From Caldifarciminota bacterium (GTDB lineage Bacteria; Hydrothermota; E44-bin80): a DNA stretch of 6,456 nucleotides. The DNA is taken from NCBI GenBank assembly GCA_023127905.1, contig JAGMEZ010000426.1:1-6456 (forward strand), read 5' to 3'. A program made the translations under genes and the position numbers. The stretch's first letter is position 1, and each line of letters starts with the position of its first letter. The notes beneath the pieces were generated by a model. That model made no database searches. It worked only from the letters and a program-made list of their open reading frames with translations, and was not told where the DNA came from. Below are positions 1-6,346 of the stretch, piece by piece.

Positions 1-1053
1 ATTCTTATAAAAAGAATAGATTTCAAATTGCAAACCAAAATTTCAATTATTTCATCCATTCTATCCGGCATTCTAGCCATTTACATGGCATACACAGGTT
101 TTGGAGTATGGAGTTTGGTTTGGAGAACTATTGCAGGATATTTTATAACAACAATTTTACTTTGGATGTGGAGCCATTGGTATCCAATAAGAATATTCAA
201 TTATAATGCTTTAAAAGAGCATTTTAAGTTTGGGTATAAACTTCTTTTTTCAGGTCTTATTAACACTTTATATATAAATATATATTATCTTGTCATTGGT
301 AAATTTTTCTCCGCAGCTGATTTGGGATATTATATTCGGGCAGAAAATTTTACTAAATTACCTTCAGCAAATATTACCAACGTTGTTCAACGTGTCAGCT
401 ATCCTGTACTCTCTTCGATACAGGATAATTCACAAAAGTTAAAGGAAGGCTATAGGAAATTAATTAAAAGCACAATGTTTATTTCCTTCGTTTTAATGTT
501 TGGACTATCAGCATCTGCAAAACCACTTGTGTTGACTCTACTTGGCGAGAAATGGTTGCCATCAGTACCATATCTTCAGCTTTTTTGCTTCTCAAGTGTG
601 CTTTTTCCACTGCATGCTTTAAATCTTAATATGCTAAAGGTAAAGGGGCGTTCTGATTTATTCCTAAAGTTAGAAATTATCAAAAAGGTTATTGCAATCC
701 CCGTGATTTTTATTGGAATATTTCTCGGAATTAAATTAATGTTGATCGGCATGATTTTTCACTCAATAATTGCTTATTTGCTGAATAGCTTCTGGTCAGG
801 GAAAATGGTGAATTATCCTACGAAGGAGCAAATTCTCGATATTCTCCCCTCACTTTTTTTGTCGACTTTTATGGGGGTTGTTGTCGGGATTCTAGGGTAT
901 TTTTTAAATGCTAAACCCTTATTAATCCTATTGGTGCAAATATCTGCTGGTGCGCTTATTACTATTGGCATATCAAGGATTCTGAGGTTAGATGCTTTTA
1001 TGGAAATTAAGGATATATTCATGGCTAGAGTTTCAAAAAATAATCAAATATGA
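1..1053 (+). CDS. Wzx/WzxC-type polysaccharide flippase, 5'-truncated by window edge
   Basis: Likely inner-membrane transporter of the MOP superfamily that flips lipid-linked oligosaccharide units to the periplasm. The frame is open from base 1 (first codon att), and residues coded before the TTG at 28 fit the family, so the true start lies upstream and about 350 C-terminal codons are seen. Full-length relatives are about 480 residues, so roughly 130 N-terminal residues are missing. I count about nine hydrophobic segments, for example around bases 46-125, 240-310, 475-545, 690-800 and 845-990. Family hallmarks include GFGVWSLV (about 100-123), IGKFFSAADLGYY (about 295-333), a loop with FTKLPSANIT and QRVSYPVLSSIQD (about 349-426), and GEKWLPSVPYLQ (about 544-579). 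The stop TGA overlaps an ATG of the next gene as ATGA. Membership of the WzxC/TuaB-like group rests on remembered family patterns. The transported glycan is unknown. Confidence 0.9.
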   Translation: MLIKRIDFKLQTKISIISSILSGILAIYMAYTGFGVWSLVWRTIAGYFITTILLWMWSHWYPIRIFNYNALKEHFKFGYKLLFSGLINTLYINIYYLVIGKFFSAADLGYYIRAENFTKLPSANITNVVQRVSYPVLSSIQDNSQKLKEGYRKLIKSTMFISFVLMFGLSASAKPLVLTLLGEKWLPSVPYLQLFCFSSVLFPLHALNLNMLKVKGRSDLFLKLEIIKKVIAIPVIFIGIFLGIKLMLIGMIFHSIIAYLLNSFWSGKMVNYPTKEQILDILPSLFLSTFMGVVVGILGYFLNAKPLLILLVQISAGALITIGISRILRLDAFMEIKDIFMARVSKNNQI

Positions 1054-1057
1054 AGGA
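1053..1057 (+). promoter_or_regulatory. Ribosome binding site supporting the start at 1062
   Basis: AAGGA lies four bases before the ATG at 1062. Nothing comparable precedes the ATG at 1050, where the upstream bases are A-rich. Two other genes in the window have an SD with the same four-base spacing (before 2215 and 3946), which makes 1062 the better-supported start. Coupled re-initiation at 1050 through the ATGA overlap remains possible. Confidence 0.5.
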
Positions 1058-1061
1058 TTTT

Positions 1062-2198
1062 ATGGGAAAATCTGATAAATCTATTTATGTAACACAGCCT
1101 TTTCTTCCACCCCTGGACGAATTTCAAGAATACCTTAAGCAAATATGGGATTCTAAATGGTTAACAAATAATGGTAAATTTCACCAGGAATTAGAGAAAG
1201 CAATTTGCAAATACTTGGGAGTGAAATATATCTCGCTCTTCGCAAATGGCACATTAGCATTAATAGTTGCTTTGAAGGGATTGCATATTACTGGTGAGGT
1301 AATTACAACGCCTTATAGTTTTGTGGCAACTACTCATGCCCTTTGGTGGAATGGTATTAAACCTGTTTTTGTGGACATTGAACCAAATACCTTTAATCTC
1401 GACCCTGATAAAATTGAAGTGGCAATCACACCAAGAACCACAGCCATTTTACCTGTACATGTCTATGGAAATCCTTGTGATGTTGACCGTATTCAGAAAA
1501 TAGCGGATTCTTACGGATTGAAGGTTATTTATGATGCTTGCCATACATTTGGGGTAACAATGAAGGGTATTCCAATTCTAAACTATGGTGATCTCTCGGT
1601 GTTGAGTTTCCATGCCACTAAGGTTTACACCACTTTTGAAGGAGGTGCCATTGTTAGCCACGATGAAGCCACCAAAAAACGTATAGACAATCTGAAGAAC
1701 TTCGGTTTTGTGGATGAAACAACTGTAGTTACCGCTGGCATTAATGCCAAAATGAACGAATTTCAAGCGGCTCTTGGTTTGCTACAATTAAAATACATTG
1801 ACAAAAATATTAAAAAACGCAGAATAATTGCCGAGGTATATCGCGAGAAATTAAAGAGAATAGAAGGTTTGACTTATCTGGAAGATATGCCTGCAGTGAG
1901 ATATTGTTACTCCTACTTTCCTTTATTAATTGACAAAGAAAAATTCGGTAAAAGTCGTGATGAGGTATACGAAGAGTTGAAAAAATACAATATTTATGGC
2001 CGTCGCTATTTTTATCCACTTATCAGTCAATTCCCAACTTACAGAGGATTACCCTCAGCATCACCAGAAAATTTACCTGTAGCTGAAAAGTTATCTGCTG
2101 AAGTTCTATGTATTCCCATATACCCTGATTTATCGTTAGCGATGGTCGAATTTATCTGTAGGATTATATCAAATCGTTATGGAAAATCTATTGATTAA
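1062..2198 (+). CDS. DegT/DnrJ/EryC1/StrS sugar aminotransferase (VioA/DesI-like)
   Basis: PLP-dependent enzyme expected to transfer an amino group, usually from glutamate, to C4 of a nucleotide-linked 4-keto-6-deoxyhexose. Product of 378 residues (382 if the ATG at 1050 is used), normal for the family. Numbered from 1062, it shows the N-terminal TQPFLPPLDEF and WLTNNG motifs (about 11-38), NGT of the cofactor-phosphate region at 62-64, TTPYSFVATTHAL near 82, HVYGNPCD near 133, Asp158 in DACHTFG (expected to contact the PLP pyridine nitrogen), and SFHATK with Lys187 as Schiff-base lysine followed by EGGA. INAKMNEFQAA lies near 227, and a GRRYFYPL segment follows towards the C-terminus. The FHATK...EGG form matches my memory of the VioA/DesI branch (dTDP-4-amino-4,6-dideoxyglucose formation) rather than PglE- or QdtB-like enzymes. 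Substrate assignment is inference. The gene sits between the flippase and an acyltransferase that would act on its product. Start chosen because of the AAGGA at 1053-1057. Confidence 0.93.
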   Translation: MGKSDKSIYVTQPFLPPLDEFQEYLKQIWDSKWLTNNGKFHQELEKAICKYLGVKYISLFANGTLALIVALKGLHITGEVITTPYSFVATTHALWWNGIKPVFVDIEPNTFNLDPDKIEVAITPRTTAILPVHVYGNPCDVDRIQKIADSYGLKVIYDACHTFGVTMKGIPILNYGDLSVLSFHATKVYTTFEGGAIVSHDEATKKRIDNLKNFGFVDETTVVTAGINAKMNEFQAALGLLQLKYIDKNIKKRRIIAEVYREKLKRIEGLTYLEDMPAVRYCYSYFPLLIDKEKFGKSRDEVYEELKKYNIYGRRYFYPLISQFPTYRGLPSASPENLPVAEKLSAEVLCIPIYPDLSLAMVEFICRIISNRYGKSID

Positions 2199-2206
2199 AA
2201 TATAGC

Positions 2207-2210
2207 GAGG
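2207..2210 (+). promoter_or_regulatory. Ribosome binding site for the acyltransferase gene
   Basis: GAGG lies four bases before the ATG at 2215, in the 16-base gap after the aminotransferase stop. It fixes the start of the acyltransferase and indicates independent ribosome loading at this junction. Confidence 0.5.
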
Positions 2211-2214
2211 TGTC

Positions 2215-2865
2215 ATGAGAGAATTAATAATCCTAGGTGCAGGGGGATATGCTCGAGAAACTATGGCTGTTGTAAACAGAACAAAAAAATACCGAATTAT
2301 ACATTTATACGACGAAATGATATCTGATGATTCAAGCATTAGTGTGCATTCTATACCAGTGATTGATAATTTGGACAAATATAAAGCAATGCCTTTTTCT
2401 GAGAGGCCGGTACTTATTTCTGCTGTTGGTAATCCGGCATTAAAAAAACGATGGGCAGAACAATATTCGGCAAATTTTGAATTTGTAAGTGTTGTTGATC
2501 CAGATGCTCGCATCGGGCCAAATGTTAAAATTCAAGTTGGTTCAATCATAACTGCTGGATGTATCTTGACTACAGATATTTATATTGGTAACCATGTTAA
2601 CATCAATTTGAATTGTACCATTGGCCATGATACTATAATTGAAGATTATTGTGATCTCTCACCTGGGTGCCATATTTCAGGAAATGTAACAATGAATGAA
2701 GGTTCTGCTCTTGGCACTGGTGTTGTGGTCATACCTAAAAAAGTTATTGGAAAATGGAGTATAATTGGTGCTGGTGCAGTTGTTTTAACAGACATTCAAT
2801 CTAATTCATTAGCGGTAGGTATTCCAGCTAAAGTAATTAGAACAATACCGAAAATTGAATTGTAA
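2215..2865 (+). CDS. PglD/VioB-like sugar acyltransferase (left-handed beta-helix)
   Basis: Likely uses acetyl-CoA (or another acyl-CoA) to acylate the amino group of a nucleotide-linked amino sugar. Product of 216 residues, usual for the NeuD/PglD/VioB group. The N-terminal part (about 1-90) is a small Rossmann-like nucleotide-sugar binding domain starting LIILGAGGYARE, with the glycine-rich loop at residues 8-11. From about residue 92 come imperfect hexapeptide repeats (for example DARIGPNVKIQVGSII, and from DIYIGNHVNI onward). The conserved TIGHD places His138 and Asp139 where the PglD catalytic His-acid pair lies. The end has GAGAVV and the typical VGIPAKVIR closing segment (about 201-209). 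It follows the aminotransferase by 16 bases, so its likely substrate is that enzyme's 4-amino sugar, giving for example dTDP-Qui4NAc if the pair is VioA/VioB-like. Acyl donor and sugar are not decided by sequence. The next gene starts directly after its TAA stop. Confidence 0.9.
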   Translation: MRELIILGAGGYARETMAVVNRTKKYRIIHLYDEMISDDSSISVHSIPVIDNLDKYKAMPFSERPVLISAVGNPALKKRWAEQYSANFEFVSVVDPDARIGPNVKIQVGSIITAGCILTTDIYIGNHVNINLNCTIGHDTIIEDYCDLSPGCHISGNVTMNEGSALGTGVVVIPKKVIGKWSIIGAGAVVLTDIQSNSLAVGIPAKVIRTIPKIEL

Positions 2866-3837
2866 ATGAAAAATCCTTTGGTTAGTGTTTGTATGATTAC
2901 TTACAATCACGAAAAATATATTCGTGAAGCAATAGAAGGTGTATTGATGCAAAAGACAAATTTTGATTTTGAATTGGTTGTAGCGAACGATTGTTCTCCA
3001 GATAATAGCGATAATATTGTTACTGAAATACTAAATAATCATCCAAAAGCAAATAGAATAAAGTATTTTAGACATGGGAAAAACATGGGGGGAATATCTA
3101 ATTTTATTTTTGCACTAAACCAATGTACCGGCAAGTATATCGCTTTATGCGAAGGCGACGATTACTGGACAGATCCTTACAAACTCCAAAAACAGGTAGA
3201 TTTCTTAGAGGCAAATGAGGAATATACTTTGTGTTTCCATTTGGTCGAATATTTCTATCAGAACAATGAAAAACCCTCCTATATAAATCCGGCAAAGAAA
3301 TTTCAAAAAAGAGACTACTCAATTTATGACTTAATAAGGGAGAATTTTATAAGTACATGCTCTACAATGTATAGGTGGCAATTCCACGACTTGCCATTAC
3401 CTGAGTTGTTCAGTAATCATCTTGTAGCCGATTATCCACTCCATTTTTTACATGCGACCAAAGGCAAAATAGGTATGATTCCAGAAGTAATGGGCAGATA
3501 TAGGATTCATCAAGGCGGAGTTTGGTCATTGACTGCAGAGGAAATAGCTGTAAAAAGACTGAAGGATGCAATTTCCATGTATAATGATTTTAATGTTTAC
3601 ACTAACGAAAAATATAGTACTTTTATTGATGAAAGGATTTATTACTTTGAGCGTTATTTGATGCATCGTTATATTAATGATAACCTATTCAAAGAATCAA
3701 TGAAATTGTTTAGAATGAGAAAAGAAGGGGTTTCAGTAAAAGACCAGTTTCGATTTTACCTACATTACTACTTCCCAAATTTATACTCCTTTTTAAGAAT
3801 GATTAAGAATTGGACAAAAAATCGATCACTTTACTGA
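2866..3837 (+). CDS. Family 2 glycosyltransferase (GT-A fold)
   Basis: Predicted cytoplasmic or membrane-associated transferase adding a sugar to the growing lipid-linked oligosaccharide. Product of 323 residues. The N-terminal GT2 domain begins PLVSVCMITYNHEKYI (4-19), with ANDCSPDN at 40-47 (Asp42 a nucleotide contact), GKNMGG at 71-76, and the metal/donor motif EGDDYWTDPYKL at 96-107 (Asp98-Asp99). An acidic HLVADYPL segment (Asp189) is placed where GT2 enzymes often have the catalytic base. The RYRIHQGGVWS signature (211-221) is common in GT2 enzymes of polysaccharide loci. The C-terminal 100 residues are aromatic-rich and basic, possibly giving membrane association. The ATG directly abuts the TAA of the acyltransferase gene with no Shine-Dalgarno, which suggests termination-reinitiation. 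The gene ends in tandem stops TGATGA. Donor and acceptor cannot be told from sequence. Confidence 0.92.
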   Translation: MKNPLVSVCMITYNHEKYIREAIEGVLMQKTNFDFELVVANDCSPDNSDNIVTEILNNHPKANRIKYFRHGKNMGGISNFIFALNQCTGKYIALCEGDDYWTDPYKLQKQVDFLEANEEYTLCFHLVEYFYQNNEKPSYINPAKKFQKRDYSIYDLIRENFISTCSTMYRWQFHDLPLPELFSNHLVADYPLHFLHATKGKIGMIPEVMGRYRIHQGGVWSLTAEEIAVKRLKDAISMYNDFNVYTNEKYSTFIDERIYYFERYLMHRYINDNLFKESMKLFRMRKEGVSVKDQFRFYLHYYFPNLYSFLRMIKNWTKNRSLY

Positions 3838-3945
3838 TGACGTTTGTTTTAATGTTTTTTCTACGGAGAGTTGTATTTGAGGCATACAAATATGGAGTTG
3901 ATATGATGGAAATGGAAATTTCTTTATAGTAGAAGCAAGGAAGCA
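3838..3945. other. 108-base intergenic gap with no recognised gene
   Basis: This is the largest non-coding stretch in an otherwise packed cluster. It contains a 30-codon reading frame (ATG 3837 to TAG 3929, overlapping the previous stop as ATGA) whose product I do not recognise and which has no Shine-Dalgarno. It also contains a perfect 6-base inverted repeat, TTGTAT (3871-3876) with ATACAA (3884-3889), separated by seven bases. No T-run follows that repeat, so it is not a convincing intrinsic terminator. I see no well-spaced -35/-10 pair and no good Bacteroidota-type TAnnTTTG element. The segment ends in the ribosome binding site of the next gene. Confidence 0.6.
3937..3941 (+). promoter_or_regulatory. 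Ribosome binding site for the GT4 gene
   Basis: AAGGA lies four bases before the ATG at 3946. This is the clearest Shine-Dalgarno in the window. It supports that start and fits a gene that is not translationally coupled to the one before it. Confidence 0.55.
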
Positions 3946-5061
3946 ATGAAGAATACCATAGTAAGTATTGGATTTCATGGGTCTGTTGATTTCAACAATT
4001 CCACCAGTGTGAGTGGCATAATAGTGAATCTTGCAAGGGTGCTTTCAAAGCAAGGATATAATTTCAGAATTTTTTGCGATTCGTCCGGGGAAATGCATCT
4101 GGGAGCTAATATTCCAAAAAATATAGCAATGCATTATTATTCAAATAAATTTATTGGAAAAGGTACAAGATTTTATGAATGGCAAAAAATACTTTATATT
4201 TCATATAAACTCTCAAAGTTCTATGCGGATGTTATCCATATACACCAGAAACCGGAAATAGTACTTGGATACAACCTATTAAATAATCAAAATATACCCA
4301 TTATATTCCACATTAATAGTCATCCCGCAGCATGGAAAGGTTCAAGGTGGAAAAGAGCTTTTGAAAAATCAAATTTAGTGATTGCTGCGAGCAAATTTAT
4401 AAAAAGGAGTTTAATTAATAAATTTCCTTTTTTAATAGGAAACATAAAAGTATTACATAACGGTGTTGATACAAAAATTTTTTCGCCACAAAAAATTAAC
4501 AATACATTAAGAACTCCCAAAGGTCTATTTACCGTCTTTTTTGCAGGTAATATATGGATTGAAAAAGGATTCGATATATTATTAAAAGTCGCGCAGGAAC
4601 TAAAGAAAGAAAAAATCAGATTTTTGATAGCAGGGACTTTTTCTCCTGATAAAAATCATCTTCATAGACAATTTAAGAAAAATACACCTGAGAATGTGAA
4701 ATACCTTGGTTGTATTAAACATGACGATTTAGCACAATATTTTGCTTCATCTGATATAACTATTGTCCCTTCAAGATGGGAAGACCCTTGCCCTCTTGTA
4801 GTGATGGAATCGATGTCAACTGGAACTCCTGTCATTGGTAGCCGAATAGGAGGAATACCCGAACTGATTGATAATGGAAAAAACGGTTTTCTTGTAACTC
4901 CTTGTTCTGCGAGAGAACTTAAGGATGCAATTCTGTGGTGCAAGAATCACCCTGAGGCGTTAAAAGATATGAGAGTTGCAGCATTTAAGAAAGCATTAAG
5001 ATTTGATTGGAGAATCATATCGGAACGATTAGAAAAAATTTATGAAAAATTACTTTCTTGA
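3946..5061 (+). CDS. GT4-type glycosyltransferase (GT-B fold)
   Basis: Predicted retaining glycosyltransferase acting on a lipid-linked glycan at the cytoplasmic face. Product of 371 residues, normal for GT4. The N-terminal acceptor half (to about 185) includes SVSGIIVNLARVLSKQGY near 21-38, DVIHIHQKPE near 95-104, and the VIAASKF and VLHNGVDTKIFSP hinge motifs (145-151 and 169-181). The C-terminal donor half includes FFAGNIWIEKGFD (198-210), FLIAG (226-230), YLGCIKHDDLAQYFASSDI (about 253-271) and PSRWEDPCPLVVMESM (275-290), followed by GTPVIGSRIGGIPELI. Two donor-site positions differ from the commonest form. Residue 202 is Asn where many GT4 enzymes have Arg before the conserved Lys207. 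The first acidic residue of the EX7E pair is Asp280, with Glu288 second. Such variants occur in active enzymes as far as I recall. The gene overlaps the next by 20 bases. Sugar specificity is unknown. Confidence 0.93.
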   Translation: MKNTIVSIGFHGSVDFNNSTSVSGIIVNLARVLSKQGYNFRIFCDSSGEMHLGANIPKNIAMHYYSNKFIGKGTRFYEWQKILYISYKLSKFYADVIHIHQKPEIVLGYNLLNNQNIPIIFHINSHPAAWKGSRWKRAFEKSNLVIAASKFIKRSLINKFPFLIGNIKVLHNGVDTKIFSPQKINNTLRTPKGLFTVFFAGNIWIEKGFDILLKVAQELKKEKIRFLIAGTFSPDKNHLHRQFKKNTPENVKYLGCIKHDDLAQYFASSDITIVPSRWEDPCPLVVMESMSTGTPVIGSRIGGIPELIDNGKNGFLVTPCSARELKDAILWCKNHPEALKDMRVAAFKKALRFDWRIISERLEKIYEKLLS

Positions 5062-5710
5062 TAAAAAATTCGATGGTTTTCTTGACAAACTCTGGGTAAA
5101 GAAGAGTTTAGATTCTTTCTTAAAATCTTCAAATATTGAAAGAGGTATAGTTTTTGATCTTGGAGGTGGAGAAACGCCTTATAAGGAAATTATTAAAAAA
5201 AAGAATGTTACTTACTTTTCAGGAGATTTACGCTTTAGTCGTAAAATTGACCTCATTCTCAATTTGAATTATCCTTTACCTTTTAAGGATAGGATTTCAG
5301 ATTTTGTCATTATTACTCAGGTTCTTGAACATTTGCCTAATCCTCTTTTTACACTTTTAGAAATATACAGAGTACTTATTCCTGGGGGAAAATTATTTAT
5401 AACTGTTCCTTCTTTTTTTAGGTTACATGAACTGCCTAATGATTTCTATAGATTCACATACTATGGCTTTGAATTTTTACTCCAAGAAGCAGGTTTTACA
5501 AACTTCAAAATCTGGGGTCACGGCGACGAATTTACAATTCTGGCAGAGGGTTTGATTTTTGCAATTCGCAGAATACATTTACCAAAAAAAATATTACTTT
5601 TCTTTGTTGCTGTTATAAACAGTATATTCTATCTTCGTGATAAAAAGAAACCTTTTTCATCAGAACCAAAGAGAGATGTAATTGGACTTTCAGCAATTGC
5701 AGTTAAATAA
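5042..5710 (+). CDS. SAM-dependent class I methyltransferase (Methyltransf_11-like)
   Basis: Predicted methyltransferase of 222 residues with a Rossmann-like core. Motif I is VFDLGGGETPY (37-47). An acidic residue follows strand 2 (Asp62 in SGDLRF). The PLPFKDRISDFVIITQVLEHL segment (78-98) matches the common post-II/motif IV pattern ending in EHL, and IYRVLIPGGKLFITVPS (108-124) is the typical later strand. The region HELPNDFYRFT (129-139) is often seen in methyltransferases of polysaccharide loci. Residues about 183-198 are strongly hydrophobic and might touch the membrane. It likely methylates a sugar or sugar substituent, or another cluster product, but the substrate is not decided. The start lies inside the end of the GT4 gene (20-base overlap) without a Shine-Dalgarno. 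No other Met occurs in the protein, so this is the only possible ATG, and translation is probably coupled to the glycosyltransferase. Confidence 0.88.
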   Translation: MKNYFLDKKFDGFLDKLWVKKSLDSFLKSSNIERGIVFDLGGGETPYKEIIKKKNVTYFSGDLRFSRKIDLILNLNYPLPFKDRISDFVIITQVLEHLPNPLFTLLEIYRVLIPGGKLFITVPSFFRLHELPNDFYRFTYYGFEFLLQEAGFTNFKIWGHGDEFTILAEGLIFAIRRIHLPKKILLFFVAVINSIFYLRDKKKPFSSEPKRDVIGLSAIAVK

Positions 5711-5716
5711 CACATT

Positions 5717-6346
5717 ATGAATAGTAATATACGAACCGTTCGCAAAATGGAAAGATTAATAAGAGATCACCACCCTAATCTTCCGGAGTTTTTACAATTT
5801 TTTTCAAAGAGCGAAGACGAAAGAGTTCTTGACTTAGGTTGTGGGTTGTTACCAAATACAAAATACCTCACTGTTTCTGGGTATAATGTTATTAGTCTTG
5901 ACCTGAGTCTTGAATATCTTTTTAATGGAAAGAAAATTTTTCCAAAGGCGATTCTTGTTTGTAGTGATGTACGTTTTTTACCTTTTAGAATAGATATTTT
6001 TGACGCAGCTATTATTGTGGATCTGCTTGAGCATCTTCCTTTTGCTGATGTTGAAAAAGTATTAAAAGAAACCATTCAAGTTTTAAAAAACCATTCTTAT
6101 ATTTTTCTTCATATTCCACTTGAAGGCAGTTTCGCGTATCAATTTCTCAGGCTTATCAGAAAAATATGGACAAAGGATCCAGAACATAAACACAATTTCA
6201 AATACTGGGAAGTAAAGAATATATTAAAATATCTTCCAATAAGGATTGAAAGAGAATGGATAGACAGAAGACTACAGATGCTTAAAAATCTGAATTTTTC
6301 AGCAGTAGCTGTAACTTTCGTTTTAAGTGTTAAGAAAATTGGATAA
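5717..6346 (+). CDS. SAM-dependent class I methyltransferase, second of a tandem pair
   Basis: Predicted methyltransferase of 209 residues. Motif I is RVLDLGCGLLPNTKYL (36-51), and the acidic residue ending strand 2 is Asp62 in ISLDLS. A strand with CSDVRFLPF follows (82-90), then FDAAIIVDLLEHLPF (95-109) with the EHL signature, and a later strand YIFLHIPLEG (128-137). The C-terminal part is basic, with KDPEHKHNFKYWEVK resembling the lid or post-core region of such enzymes. It shares the fold with the preceding methyltransferase but little obvious sequence beyond the motifs, so it is probably not a recent duplicate. The ATG follows the previous stop by six bases and has no clear Shine-Dalgarno. 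Its own stop lies inside the start region of the next gene. Methyl acceptor unknown; a sugar O-methylation role is inferred only from the neighbours. Confidence 0.87.
   Translation: MNSNIRTVRKMERLIRDHHPNLPEFLQFFSKSEDERVLDLGCGLLPNTKYLTVSGYNVISLDLSLEYLFNGKKIFPKAILVCSDVRFLPFRIDIFDAAIIVDLLEHLPFADVEKVLKETIQVLKNHSYIFLHIPLEGSFAYQFLRLIRKIWTKDPEHKHNFKYWEVKNILKYLPIRIEREWIDRRLQMLKNLNFSAVAVTFVLSVKKIG

Noticed and set aside
28..30. TTG as start of the flippase gene
   Set aside because: The frame is open to base 1 and the upstream residues continue the family pattern; the gene is simply cut by the window edge, and most flippases are about 130 residues longer at the N-terminus.
268..288. AT-rich near-palindrome of TATATA type
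   Set aside because: It encodes a conserved Tyr/Ile-rich membrane segment of the flippase, so codon content explains it.
1321..1503. Forward 60-codon frame inside the aminotransferase gene
   Set aside because: Out-of-frame shadow of a well-conserved gene.
2169..2513. Reverse-strand open frame of 114 codons
   Set aside because: It lies opposite the acyltransferase and the end of the aminotransferase, both with clear family motifs, and its own product has no recognisable domain.
3871..3889. Inverted repeat TTGTAT/ATACAA as an intrinsic terminator
   Set aside because: The stem has only six mostly A/T pairs and is not followed by a T-run.
3898..3930. Possible promoter (TTGATA ... TATAGT) before the GT4 gene
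   Set aside because: The spacing is about 21 bases, too long for a sigma-70-type promoter, and such matches are expected by chance in AT-rich DNA.
4662..4943. Reverse-strand open frame of 93 codons
   Set aside because: It is antisense to the conserved donor domain of the GT4 gene; the openness comes from the forward codon pattern.
5767..6075. Reverse-strand open frame of 102 codons
   Set aside because: It is antisense to the second methyltransferase and its product is low-complexity and Ser/Lys/Arg-rich without family features.
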